Source of the DNA: JBLKSS01 sp047607725
GTDB taxonomy: Bacteria > Pseudomonadota > Gammaproteobacteria > Enterobacterales > Enterobacteriaceae
NCBI RefSeq assembly: GCF_047607725.1
Contig: NZ_JBLKSS010000121.1
Location: forward strand, 1-45,232
DNA length: 45,232 nucleotides
Direction: 5' to 3'
Positions 1 through 7,370 of this stretch are shown piece after piece (the stretch's first letter is position 1; every line of letters begins with the position of its first letter). Under the pieces are notes generated by a model, which was given only the letters and a program-made list of their open reading frames with translations, searched no databases and was not told where the DNA came from. A program made the position numbers and the translations under genes.

Positions 1-1
1 G

Positions 2-70
2 ATGACAGTCCGGCTTGGGCTAATGGTCGCTGCCGCCGTCAGCATCATTGCCGCCATTCTTAAAATGTAG
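2..70 (+). CDS. C-terminal end of a DUF1640-like coiled-coil membrane protein (5' end outside window)
   Basis: Only the last 22 codons and a TAG stop lie in the window. The peptide begins MTVRLGLMVAAAVSII and matches the C-terminal membrane segment of the complete gene at 6498-6872, which reads MTVRMGGMLIAAIGVM at the same place. It is therefore a second copy of that gene, coming from an element left of the att core. Function is unknown; proteins of this type have a coiled coil followed by one C-terminal membrane helix. Confidence 0.6.
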   Translation: MTVRLGLMVAAAVSIIAAILKM

Positions 71-208
71 AGCATAGGATTTCTTTCGCCAAATGTGCTG
101 ATTGAGTGGAAAAATACTTGGTATATTCATTTTTTGATTATTAAGATGCTTAAAGCAAGATTATATACCAAAGATTTACCGTAACGCATTGAAAATTAAT
201 GATTTACA

Positions 209-272
209 ACCGGTCTCGAAAACCGTTAAGGGAGCAATCCCTTCCAGGGTTCAAATCCCTGTCTCTCCGCCA
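209..272 (+). other. 3' fragment of tRNA-Ser(CGA), probable prophage att core
   Basis: The fragment has an anticodon stem-loop with loop CTCGAAA (anticodon CGA), a long class II variable arm (AAGGGA-GCAA-TCCCTT), a T arm with GGTTCAAATCC, the 3' acceptor strand TCTCTCC, and an encoded CCA at 270-272. No matching 5' acceptor strand (GGAGAGA) or D arm lies upstream, so it is not a working tRNA. A tyrosine integrase ends 71 bases away and points toward it, the usual int-att arrangement, so this is read as the crossover core. The missing 5' half implies that the DNA on its left is also not the native tRNA locus. Confidence 0.8.
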
Positions 273-342
273 CTTTTCAACGGGTTACAGCGTTTCCTTT
301 ATGTTACCAAAAACGCTGTTAGCGTTGAGTTAGCGTATTTTG

Positions 343-1365
343 TTAGCGTATTTTCGACTTATCGCTTACCAAAGGGCGGTCGAGAGATGGGGTTACGCTT
401 ACCTTTCTGTCATAGACTAGAACCTGTGATTCGGTCTTATGACCGCTGAAAAGTTGTTTATCTTTTGTCGAGCCCTGATAGTCTGAGATGCCCTTAGCTT
501 TTAAGTCATGAAAAGTAAAGTCGAGGCTTTTCTCCAGCCTCTTACCAGCCTCCTTTCGTGCTTTTGTCCATAAATCATTAAAGCCGTTGTAGCTATATTT
601 CTCACAAAAATAGTTAAAAACAACATATTTTGCATTGTCGTGTAGTAACTTTGCTTTATCAATCGTGAATCGCAACCGCTGAGTCCACGCTTTGATTTGT
701 TTTTTTCCTGTTTTCCCTTGCTGAATAAAGACTCCATCCGGTAGTATTTGCTCCCACCGTAAATTTAATATGTCCGAAACTCGAGCTGCACAGAGATACG
801 CAATTTCCATTCCTATAAACAAAACGTCATCTGCACATTCTATGACTGCTTGATACTCGTCATCGGTAATGTATCTATCGCGAATCTCGGCTTTGAACTT
901 CATCACTCCCGCGCAAGGATTTCCCTTCACATAGCCTCGCTCATATCCCCATTTGTACACGCGAGACATGCTTGCCATTTCATGATTGGCCTGTGTTTTA
1001 CTTTGCAGGCCACGCTTATCCATGAACGTTCTAACGTGCTCAGGTTTAATGTTGTCAGCTTTCACTTCACCGAATACGGCGATAAGCTTTTTCTGATGTT
1101 GCAAATAATCCTTCTGAGTCCTTGGCTTCAGTTCAGAGAAGTAGGCACTGCCAAGAAAGGAGTGCCACAATCGGGAAAAGGTCATGACCTTAGTCAGTTC
1201 GGACAGTGTTACTTCATACTGTCGCCATGTTTCAGATATTGACATATCCTTGGGGCCTAGCGCTATCGTTTGATTTCGGCTTGGCTTGAAGTACGTTTTA
1301 TATTTTCCTCTATATACATTTTTGGGTAATTTATTATCTTCAGGGTTCTTTCTTCTCTGGCCCAT
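343..1365 (-). CDS. int: Phage tyrosine-recombinase integrase
   Basis: This 340-residue site-specific recombinase would integrate and excise the prophage at tRNA-Ser. Visible parts are a basic N-terminal arm-binding region (about 1-60), a SAM-like core-binding domain (about 62-150) and a catalytic domain (about 165-325). Catalytic residues are Arg195 (CAARVSDIL), Lys218, His286 with Lys289 (HDLKAKG), His309 (SGHK) and the nucleophile Tyr318 (LVYDRK). The second Arg of the usual HxxR box is Lys, a variant known in phage integrases. The start codon abuts the stop of the DUF4224 gene upstream, so the two are one transcription unit. The gene looks intact. Confidence 0.95.
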   Translation of the reverse strand: MGQRRKNPEDNKLPKNVYRGKYKTYFKPSRNQTIALGPKDMSISETWRQYEVTLSELTKVMTFSRLWHSFLGSAYFSELKPRTQKDYLQHQKKLIAVFGEVKADNIKPEHVRTFMDKRGLQSKTQANHEMASMSRVYKWGYERGYVKGNPCAGVMKFKAEIRDRYITDDEYQAVIECADDVLFIGMEIAYLCAARVSDILNLRWEQILPDGVFIQQGKTGKKQIKAWTQRLRFTIDKAKLLHDNAKYVVFNYFCEKYSYNGFNDLWTKARKEAGKRLEKSLDFTFHDLKAKGISDYQGSTKDKQLFSGHKTESQVLVYDRKVSVTPSLDRPLVSDKSKIR

Positions 1366-1578
1366 TTAAATCACCCCGAAATTAGGCTCTTCCTCTTCTG
1401 GCTGATGATTGCCAGTGCTTGGTACGGTCTGAAAGTGTGAACGGTAGACGGCCGGCTTTCCCCTGGCGTTTTCTTCAAACGGGATATTCAGCTTTGCCAG
1501 CCACGCCTTTTGTAATTTCGGTTTTTTGTATCCAGTGAGAATGTACACTTCGTCATCATCAAGAAATGCTATAGTCAT
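1366..1578 (-). CDS. Excisionase-like DUF4224 protein
   Basis: About 70 residues. It starts MTIAFLDDDEVYILTGYKKP and continues with an IPFEENARGKPAVYR-type segment, the pattern of DUF4224, a small winged-helix-like family found next to phage integrases. The start at 1578 is preferred over the one seven codons upstream because an AGAG-type ribosome site precedes it and the conserved sequence begins there. Its stop touches the int start. The likely role is directing excision together with the integrase, inferred from position. Confidence 0.75.
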   Translation of the reverse strand: MTIAFLDDDEVYILTGYKKPKLQKAWLAKLNIPFEENARGKPAVYRSHFQTVPSTGNHQPEEEEPNFGVI

Positions 1579-1595
1579 AATGATCTCTGCTAAAA

Positions 1596-2377
1596 TCAAG
1601 CCGCTGCGCCGTTCGTCATGACGGCGAGCAGGTGCGGGAATTGTGAATCGTAGAAATGGGGCTGCGGATGGCGCGGATTGGCTGGGTCGGTGAGGTTCTT
1701 GCCAAACTGCAAGCCTTTCTCTGTGAGCGACCAGAACGTCTACTCTCTGTCGGGATGTTTAGTGCTGGGCCGCGACTTGCGCTCAACGAGGCCCAGCAGT
1801 TGCAGACGCTTGAAACCAGACTGTGCGGTATAGGGCTTGCCATGCAGCAGCAAAAGCTCAGTGAGCGAATGCGTGTGACCTCGCTGGAGCCCGTTGTGCT
1901 GCCATCGGGTGCGTCTACGGCGTAGGCTGGCAGGATATCCGGCATCCCGAGGGAAGATTGCAGCTTTTTCATTGCCCCCAGCATAGCCGAGGGCGCTATG
2001 CGCAATTCCTGCTTGTAGAAAGTGAGCATTGCAATACCCGCCTGCACCTTATCGGTCAGCGTCTGTACCATAGTGGCGGTGTTTACCGATTCCAGTTCAT
2101 GCCAGCGACGAATGACGCGCATACGATGGATCGCGCTGTAGCCGGTTAGTAAACATTCGGTATGGTCGCGGTCGAGCAGATATTCTGTTTGCAGACGGTT
2201 CATGCTGTCCATATAGATATGCTCAAATCTGAGCGCATCTTCCTGAAGGTCATTCAGCATTACCTCAATGGCACGCTTGACATTTTTATGCTGTTTACCT
2301 GTTAATTCGGCAATTTCACGAGACGACATGGTTAGCACTTGTGAATTCATCAGGGCTTGGATAGTTAATTCAGACAT
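1596..2377 (-). pseudogene. Rha-family phage regulatory protein, broken by a frameshift and a stop
   Basis: The N-terminal part carries the pRha-type domain (TMSSREIAELTGKQHKNVKR at about 16-35, then LLDRDHTECLLTGYSAIHRM). Around position 1862 the frame is lost by a one-base deletion. The next frame continues as ELLLLHGKPYTAQSGFKRLQ and down to QFPHLLAVMTNGAAA with its stop at 1596. In that frame a TAG replaces the expected Gln at 1742-1740 (HPDRE*TFWSL). The total length is one base short of a multiple of three. Rha proteins are phage regulators thought to interfere with growth in certain host backgrounds. Two independent lesions make this a true pseudogene unless the read is poor. Confidence 0.85.
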
Positions 2378-2473
2378 AAATAATTCTCGTCAATTAAAAC
2401 GATAATGTGAGTTTGCACACCCGGTATGCGGTGGTGAGGTAATTTCAGGCTGCCATGCGACAGCCACGATGAT

Positions 2474-2746
2474 TTATTGCATGGGCGCTTTAATCCGATG
2501 CAGCGCACCATTTACCAGAGAGGCCAGTATTTCCTTTTTCGGCAACCCAGTACGAATGCCTTCCTCATATTCCTCAATAAGCTTGCAGTCCGCTTCAAAT
2601 TGCGCTTGCCGGATATCATCTTTAAGAAGCCAGCACTCTGTATTGGCCTGATTCTCCATGCGGATAATACGTTTTTCCAGTTTTTCAATTTCTTCGATAA
2701 GGCCCGTTTCCCGACGGGCGAGTAATCCGGTGAGTAAGCCATTCAT
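2474..2746 (-). CDS. Small coiled-coil protein of unknown function
   Basis: 90 residues, strongly charged, with a predicted coiled coil over about residues 14-50 (IEEIEKLEKRIIRMENQAN). A good ribosome site (GAGGTG) sits seven bases before the start. It is one of a run of small leftward early genes. I do not recognise the family. Confidence 0.6.
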   Translation of the reverse strand: MNGLLTGLLARRETGLIEEIEKLEKRIIRMENQANTECWLLKDDIRQAQFEADCKLIEEYEEGIRTGLPKKEILASLVNGALHRIKAPMQ

Positions 2747-2763
2747 ATTTCACCTCGATAGCG

Positions 2764-2943
2764 TTAATGTGAGTTGGAAAAGCGGCGTAGATTAGGCATC
2801 TGCAAGTTCATGCCTAGTTTATCGGCTTTTTGTTGTGCTTCGTAATATCGGGTGATTATCTCCCCATCAGGAAATAACCAGATGCCGGGCGTTGAGTTAT
2901 AAAGCATTACCGTATCTTTAATAACATTGCTTTTTTTGTCCAT
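2764..2943 (-). CDS. Small hypothetical early protein
   Basis: A 59-residue frame starting MDKKSNVIKDTVMLYNSTPG and ending NLRRFSNSH. AGGAG lies at proper distance before the ATG at 2943. It fills the gap between its neighbours without overlap and is in the same orientation, which supports it. Family not recognised. Confidence 0.6.
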   Translation of the reverse strand: MDKKSNVIKDTVMLYNSTPGIWLFPDGEIITRYYEAQQKADKLGMNLQMPNLRRFSNSH

Positions 2944-3022
2944 GCTGAACTCCTGTATTACAGATAGCCGACTCCCTGACCGGGAGTCAGCGATGAATCG
3001 CGTTAATTTTTAGGTTTAGAAT

Positions 3023-3412
3023 TTAAAAGGGGATGTCATCGTCAAACAGCGGTGGCGCTTCATTACTCACTGGCGGTTTATTTTGTTGAGGCTGCCCCTC
3101 CTGCTTGCTGGTGAAATCAATCTCGTTAACGATAACGACCGGCGTTGATTTCTCCGTACCATCTTTGGCCGTCCAGCTTTCGAGAACGAATTGCCCTGTA
3201 ACGGTTACTTTCGTCCCTTTAGTGAGATAGCGGGGTAATTTCTCAGCTCTTGCGCCAAACATGCGGCCCTGCACCCAAGTAACTTTCTCATGCTCGCCAT
3301 ATCCTTGCTTGACGGGCAGTGAAAATGTGGCAATCACCTTGCCATTGGGTGTGCTGCGGGCAACACAATCACTGCCTAGGTTTCCTGAAAATATCACGAC
3401 GTTTATTGACAT
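3023..3412 (-). CDS. ssb: Single-stranded DNA-binding protein
   Basis: 129 residues with an OB-fold over about 1-105 (MSINVVIFSGNLGSD, then VTWVQGRMFG and YLTKGTKVTVTGQF). A short Gln/Pro linker leads to the acidic tip FDDDIPF that recruits partner proteins in SSBs. It coats single strands during phage replication and annealing recombination. Its ATG overlaps the stop of the Rad52-type gene upstream at 3412, so the two are translationally coupled, a common pairing in phage recombination modules. Confidence 0.95.
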   Translation of the reverse strand: MSINVVIFSGNLGSDCVARSTPNGKVIATFSLPVKQGYGEHEKVTWVQGRMFGARAEKLPRYLTKGTKVTVTGQFVLESWTAKDGTEKSTPVVIVNEIDFTSKQEGQPQQNKPPVSNEAPPLFDDDIPF

Positions 3413-4092
3413 TATGCGGCCTCCAGTTCTGCTTTGCGTATATCATAAACATTTTTGGCTTCTGTCTGCTGCGCTGTGCCATTCAACGGCGTCCAGATTT
3501 TGCCAAATTCCAGCTTGAGTTCATTTACTGATTTAACGGTCATTGTCTTTTCGGTGAAGGATTTAAGAATATCATCCGAGGTCGGGGATTCTACATGATG
3601 TTTCTGAACATCCTTAGAGGGAAGTGCCCATGATGGGATTTTAGGTGGAATCCAATAAAACACTGTGCCATCTTTAAGTTTTGCTCGATTCCAGCCGTCT
3701 TTCTTCTCTTTGGATATCGTGGCGAATCCCTCTGTAAGATTATAGAGATATCTCCCGATACCCCACTGAACGGCTGCTCTTTTCATTGCTCCTGACATTC
3801 CGCCTTTAACGGCCTCTACCTGAGTATTTTCAGCAGCATCCCATTTTGTTATCCATTCATTATTAATTCTGATAGATATGCCACACATCACACCGCTATC
3901 AGGTGCAGGGCGATATTCATTTTTCCAGCCGTCTTTTCCGCATACTTCGTCCAGTCGCTTCATGATGGCTCTGTTGGTTACATAAGCGAGGACCATTGCA
4001 TAGATTGAATCTTCTCCATATTTTCCCGATTGCTGAATGCGCCATTCGATATCTGATTCTGGAAATGGTGTATCTAGTTGTTCAAGATTCAT
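3412..4092 (-). CDS. Rad52/Rad22-type single-strand annealing protein
   Basis: 226 residues. The N-terminal 150 residues show the Rad52 fold signature: DIEWRIQQSGKYG, a helix with YVTNRAIMKRLDEVCGKDGW, a beta region with GVMCGISIRI, and the conserved GGMSGAMKRAAVQWGIGRYL. It would anneal complementary strands during phage recombination and end repair, playing the part of Red beta or Erf. It is coupled to ssb downstream. The C-terminal 60 residues are not conserved and look like a helical tail. Confidence 0.88.
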   Translation of the reverse strand: MNLEQLDTPFPESDIEWRIQQSGKYGEDSIYAMVLAYVTNRAIMKRLDEVCGKDGWKNEYRPAPDSGVMCGISIRINNEWITKWDAAENTQVEAVKGGMSGAMKRAAVQWGIGRYLYNLTEGFATISKEKKDGWNRAKLKDGTVFYWIPPKIPSWALPSKDVQKHHVESPTSDDILKSFTEKTMTVKSVNELKLEFGKIWTPLNGTAQQTEAKNVYDIRKAELEAA

Positions 4093-4106
4093 TGCAGAGT
4101 CTCCTT

Positions 4107-4304
4107 TTAAAAAGGTTCATTACCGTTTGGCATGAAATACTTGATATTTAGCTTTGCGGTGTTTGCATAATGCAGCGATTCCTTCTTAGCTTCACGCATG
4201 CCTAAGTGCCGATATTCAAGCGCCTGAATCAAGCAGAAGCGTCGCCATTCCTGACTGATTCGCAGTGTTTGCGGAAAGTCAGCCAGTTTACTTGATAAGT
4301 TCAT
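4107..4304 (-). CDS. Small hypothetical early protein
   Basis: 65 residues starting MNLSSKLADFPQTLRISQEW and ending YFMPNGNEPF. The start at 4304 is chosen because GGAGGAAG lies just upstream; an ATG six codons earlier has no ribosome site. It overlaps the end of the upstream small frame by 17 bases and precedes the annealing protein by 14 bases. Function unknown. Confidence 0.55.
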   Translation of the reverse strand: MNLSSKLADFPQTLRISQEWRRFCLIQALEYRHLGMREAKKESLHYANTAKLNIKYFMPNGNEPF

Positions 4305-4413
4305 TCTTCCTCCGAGCTTCATATATCTTGATGGTGATATCCCAGAGCAACGCGTCGTGTAATCGTAGAGATTCGGCGATTAGCGCCTGAATTAACTTGT
4401 TGGCATAAGTCAT
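4288..4413 (-). CDS. Very small hypothetical early protein
   Basis: 41 residues (MTYANKLIQALIAESLRLHD to RRKNELIK). Its ATG overlaps the stop of the 4410-4553 frame as ATGA, and its end overlaps the next start, the packed layout typical of phage early operons. Amphipathic helix is likely throughout. Not recognised. Confidence 0.5.
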   Translation of the reverse strand: MTYANKLIQALIAESLRLHDALLWDITIKIYEARRKNELIK

Positions 4414-4553
4414 AACGGGTTGCCTTGCTGTTTGAGAATATCGATAAGCTTCTTACATCCACTTCTCAGCCATTTTACGATTTTATCCAAGTGAGTTTCT
4501 TCCGGGTGATAGCTCCCCATGAGGGCAGCCTCACCCGTGAATGCGTAATTCAT
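4410..4553 (-). CDS. Very small hypothetical early protein
   Basis: 47 residues (MNYAFTGEAALMGSYHPEET to LKQQGNPL). AGGAG lies seven bases before the ATG at 4553, and the stop is shared with the next start. This coupling on both sides makes it likely to be real despite its size. Not recognised. Confidence 0.55.
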   Translation of the reverse strand: MNYAFTGEAALMGSYHPEETHLDKIVKWLRSGCKKLIDILKQQGNPL

Positions 4554-4568
4554 GGGGCGCTCCTATTA

Positions 4569-4778
4569 TTATATTGTTATTTGTGTGTTGTATGTCGCGT
4601 GACTCATGGTCTCCCAGTTATGGCCGTTATCTTTAGATAACATGCGCCAGCAAAGGGAAAGCCGTATTGATAAATAGCCTGTTCGTCGAATACGTCTTGC
4701 ATGGATAAGCCCTTCGCGGTACAGACGTTCAAATCGCTTCGCCCGCTCTCTTACCCCGATGGGTATTTTAGGTTTCAT
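4569..4778 (-). CDS. Small basic hypothetical protein
   Basis: 69 residues, rich in Arg (RERAKRFERLYREGLIHARR), which suggests contact with nucleic acid. It overlaps the upstream membrane-protein gene by 11 bases in another frame. No family assigned. Confidence 0.55.
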   Translation of the reverse strand: MKPKIPIGVRERAKRFERLYREGLIHARRIRRTGYLSIRLSLCWRMLSKDNGHNWETMSHATYNTQITI

Positions 4779-5004
4779 TCTCCTTCTCCAGTTTACCGAA
4801 GATTTTATTTAAAGTTTCAGCCTGTACGAATTGTACAGCGATACACTCTAAAAATAGTCGACTAAAAACTAACGCTATTGCTGAAAAGATAACTATCTTT
4901 GGTTCTGCATCCATAATGCCAATGACAGTGGTTATCCCTGCTGCTATCCATGCCATAATTGAAATGGCGTTGATAATCTTCAGTGTCCAGAATGTTTTAA
5001 ACAT
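4768..5004 (-). CDS. Small membrane protein
   Basis: 78 residues from the ATG at 5004, which has AGGAA upstream; an upstream ATG adds eight residues without a ribosome site. Two hydrophobic segments are visible, about residues 10-30 (INAISIMAWIAAGITTVIGI) and 38-55 (IVIFSAIALVFSRLFLE), followed by a charged tail. Possible superinfection or membrane role, but nothing specific can be claimed. Confidence 0.6.
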   Translation of the reverse strand: MFKTFWTLKIINAISIMAWIAAGITTVIGIMDAEPKIVIFSAIALVFSRLFLECIAVQFVQAETLNKIFGKLEKENET

Positions 5005-5040
5005 GATGAAATTCCTTTTGTGTTTCACTTTTCAGAGCGC

Positions 5041-5886
5041 TTAATCACCGGCCTCTTCAAACTCGCCGTTTACATTAAGCACATACCAGGTATCCGGTTT
5101 CACGCCGTTATCACCCACCTTGCTGGCGCGGATGTGGATAATGTCACCCTCATCATTGCGGTAGCACAGCACAATCGCGCTGCCCTCAGCGGCTTTAGCC
5201 TTACCCTGCGCGCCGAGAGACGCGGCAACCGATCCGATGCCACTAACGTCTGCGGCTGACTGGTCGCCCGCGTTGGTGGCGACTGACCACTCGCCGGTAT
5301 TGGTGGCGACTGACTGGTAGCCGGTGTTGGTGGCGACTGACCTGTTGCCCGCGTTGGTGGCGACTGACTGGTAGCCGGTGCTGGTGGCAGCTGACCGGTA
5401 GCCCGCGTTGGTGGCGGCTGACCGGATGCCCGTGTTGGTGGCGGCTGACTGGTCGCCGGTGTTGGTGGCGGTTGACCGGAAGCCGGTGTTGGTGGCGGCT
5501 GACTGGCGGCCGGTGTTGGTGACAACTGACCAGTCGCCGGTGTTGGTGGCCTGTTCTGCGGACTTATCAGTTTTATTCATTATCCACTCGACGGCGCGGT
5601 CCACCATTTGGTGGAGGGACAGTTCCTTTCTGATGGTAATTGTGCTACTGGCGAGTTTGTCTCCCTCAGCTTCATGGGCGATATCACCGGATACCTCAAC
5701 CTCGGCAAAACGGTGGTTCGCTGGCTCGTAGTAAGCGAAGACATCGAGTGGATACTCACAGGCATGAAAACCGGAGCCGCAGACTTCTACCGCGCCCTCG
5801 TGCTGGTAGGTTTTCCCGATCTCGAACTGATAATCACGGCAAGTCAGGTCGGCGTTAAAGCCTTTGTAGGCAATGATTTTGGTCAT
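5041..5886 (-). CDS. DUF7666-type protein with a nonapeptide-repeat domain
   Basis: 281 residues. The N-terminal 110 residues (MTKIIAYKGFNADLTCRDYQ, then GSGFHACEYPLDVFAYY) match DUF7666, a domain common in phage early regions and of unknown role. Residues 114-212 are eleven copies of a nine-residue unit of form TNTGxxSAA, with two decayed units after it. The unit resembles the NxGxxSxA repeats of YadA-like head domains, so a beta-solenoid is likely. The C-terminal 45 residues (SAIVLCYRNDEGDIIHIRAS) look globular and recur in related proteins. Repeat number can change easily by slippage. Confidence 0.75.
   Translation of the reverse strand: MTKIIAYKGFNADLTCRDYQFEIGKTYQHEGAVEVCGSGFHACEYPLDVFAYYEPANHRFAEVEVSGDIAHEAEGDKLASSTITIRKELSLHQMVDRAVEWIMNKTDKSAEQATNTGDWSVVTNTGRQSAATNTGFRSTATNTGDQSAATNTGIRSAATNAGYRSAATSTGYQSVATNAGNRSVATNTGYQSVATNTGEWSVATNAGDQSAADVSGIGSVAASLGAQGKAKAAEGSAIVLCYRNDEGDIIHIRASKVGDNGVKPDTWYVLNVNGEFEEAGD
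5251..5547 (-). repeat. Eleven tandem 27-bp coding repeats
   Basis: Each unit encodes TNTGxxSxA. Thr, Gly and Ser are constant while the two residues before Ser vary (DW, RQ, FR, DQ, IR, YR, YQ, NR, YQ, EW, DQ). The variation is mostly nonsynonymous at those two codons. One clear decayed unit (DVSGIGSVA) follows down to about 5224. Confidence 0.9.
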
Positions 5887-5917
5887 GGTGTTTATCCTTC
5901 TTGAGGTTGATGGGTTA

Positions 5918-6112
5918 TTACGCCTGCATCAAAAGTTTTACGAAGTCATCGCGCATTTTCGGTGTGAGAAGGTAGTTAACGATGGCGACGCCCATTTCGG
6001 AGAGCCTTACCACGATATGGCCCTTGTCATCGTTTAAAACGTCCAGTTCGTGGACATGATTTTGCCATTGTTCAAGGCCCGTTGGCGTAGGGAGGGTTTG
6101 GTTGTAGTTCAT
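5918..6112 (-). CDS. Small hypothetical early protein
   Basis: 64 residues (MNYNQTLPTPTGLEQWQNHV to FVKLLMQA). It has a strong ribosome site, GGAAGGAG, inside a leader also present before 6433, so the two genes share a duplicated translation start region. Not recognised. Confidence 0.6.
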   Translation of the reverse strand: MNYNQTLPTPTGLEQWQNHVHELDVLNDDKGHIVVRLSEMGVAIVNYLLTPKMRDDFVKLLMQA

Positions 6113-6142
6113 AGTGGTAACTCCTTCCGTTGATGTAGTTAA

Positions 6143-6433
6143 TTAGTTTGCAAACCTTATTGGTAAACGACTTTTGAGGCCGTTTTCGGTTAATTCGTAT
6201 ACTGTTTTCTTTATGTCTCCCGTCTCCCCGATGGCTCGTTTGGTATTGAGTGTTCCATTCTCAAGTTCGTTTAGCCAACGCTGGGCCGTGGCCTCAAACG
6301 GTTCATTTAGGGTCCCGGTGGCACATGGCAGATATCGTTCAATCTGTATCCAGATATCGCCTCGTCTTTGAAAGAACCTTCCGTTTTGTGTCGAATAGTT
6401 AGCACCGTAAATGCTCGGAAATGCCTGAGCCAT
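6143..6433 (-). CDS. Hypothetical early protein
   Basis: 96 residues (MAQAFPSIYGANYSTQNGRF to SRLPIRFAN), ordinary globular composition. Its leader (TCAACGGAAGGAGTAA) repeats the leader of the gene at 6112. Family not recognised. Confidence 0.6.
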   Translation of the reverse strand: MAQAFPSIYGANYSTQNGRFFQRRGDIWIQIERYLPCATGTLNEPFEATAQRWLNELENGTLNTKRAIGETGDIKKTVYELTENGLKSRLPIRFAN

Positions 6434-6497
6434 TAGTTTTACTCCTTCCGTTGATGTGGTGGATACGCTACACTTGGCCTAAACAGGAGGATTTCCC

Positions 6498-6872
6498 ATG
6501 GGCCAAGTCGCATTTGATACATTGCAGGCGTCAGAAGAGCTTGAGACTGCCGGTATTTCCAGAGAACAGGCGCGGGCGATTTCGCTCGTTGTACGCAAGT
6601 CTCATGAAGTGGCGGATGTGGCTACCAAGGCTGATATTGCCGATGTGAAGCGCGATATAGCTGATGTTTGCAAGGATATGGAAGCCCGCTTCGAGAAGAC
6701 CGACGCGCAGATAGCCGATGTCCGTAAGGACCTATCCGCAGAGATAGCCGATGTCCGTAAGGATATGGCTAACAGGTTTGATAAGCTGGGACTACAGATG
6801 ACGGTTCGTATGGGCGGGATGCTGATTGCAGCGATTGGTGTAATGACCGCCATTCTGCGTGTGCTGAAATAG
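6498..6872 (+). CDS. DUF1640-like coiled-coil protein with C-terminal membrane helix
   Basis: 124 residues on the strand opposite to all its neighbours, with its own AGGAGGA ribosome site. The middle is a coiled coil built of repeats such as IADVRKD and IADVKRD (about 45-98). Residues 100-120 form one membrane helix (MGGMLIAAIGVMTAIL). This is the layout of DUF1640/CCDC90-type proteins. Function in phages is unknown. A paralogous C-terminus lies at 2-70, so it behaves like a dispersed accessory gene. It is probably transcribed from its own promoter, which I could not identify with confidence. Confidence 0.7.
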   Translation: MGQVAFDTLQASEELETAGISREQARAISLVVRKSHEVADVATKADIADVKRDIADVCKDMEARFEKTDAQIADVRKDLSAEIADVRKDMANRFDKLGLQMTVRMGGMLIAAIGVMTAILRVLK

Positions 6873-6874
6873 CT

Positions 6875-7111
6875 TCAGCCGTACACCCGCGTTAACTTTC
6901 GCACCTGTTTCCTGAGCCGCTTATTTTCCTCTATTAGACAGGCAATGGTTGATTTATATACCATTGTCTCGTGGTCGTCGTATGGATGAATATTGACATT
7001 CATCAAATAGCGCGAATCGCTAATATTATTGCTACCGTCAATGACGGCGACCATCTCACCGAAATTCGGATGGTTGAAGGTCGTTATACGGGGCTTATTA
7101 AGTTGCATCAT
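6875..7111 (-). CDS. Small hypothetical early protein
   Basis: 78 residues (MMQLNKPRITTFNHPNFGEM to LRKQVRKLTRVYG), ending in a short basic coiled coil. AAGGA lies before the doubled ATG. It overlaps the upstream gene by 14 bases. Not recognised. Confidence 0.55.
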   Translation of the reverse strand: MMQLNKPRITTFNHPNFGEMVAVIDGSNNISDSRYLMNVNIHPYDDHETMVYKSTIACLIEENKRLRKQVRKLTRVYG

Positions 7112-7370
7112 AATTAATCCTTGTTACCGGTAACTTTAAGAAAGCGGTACCATCATGGATAAAGGCATGGTAGAGATTTTTTGTCAGTGGTGATTCTGCA
7201 AGGGGTGTCAGCGGTAACAGTTGTGAAGCTACGTGCACAAAGTCACCAAAGTTAATATTGAATTTATCGAAGCATAAATTCTCAATATCGAAATCAACGC
7301 CCTCTCGCTGGTCTTCGCTAATGCCAAAGAGTGAGAAAAGCAGTTCTTCATAATCAAATTCGTTCATCAT
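7098..7370 (-). CDS. Hypothetical acidic early protein
   Basis: 90 residues (MMNEFDYEELLFSLFGISED to LKLPVTRINYDAT), acidic N-terminal half. GGAGGA precedes the doubled ATG at 7370, and the start overlaps the stop of the zinc-finger gene upstream. Not recognised. Confidence 0.6.
   Translation of the reverse strand: MMNEFDYEELLFSLFGISEDQREGVDFDIENLCFDKFNINFGDFVHVASQLLPLTPLAESPLTKNLYHAFIHDGTAFLKLPVTRINYDAT

Noticed and set aside
183..272. Complete tRNA-Ser gene
   Set aside because: No 5' acceptor strand matching TCTCTCC and no D arm exist upstream of 209.
5251..5547. CRISPR-like array of short repeats
   Set aside because: The 27-bp units are contiguous with no spacers, stay in one reading frame, and are part of a 281-residue protein.
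5100..5731. Long open frames on other phases through the 27-bp repeats
   Set aside because: They are by-products of the in-frame repeats: low-complexity Pro/Gln or Val/Ala translations without ribosome sites.
6449..6474. Sigma-70 promoter for the 6498 gene
   Set aside because: TTGATG and TACACT are only 12 bases apart; no pair with normal spacing was found.
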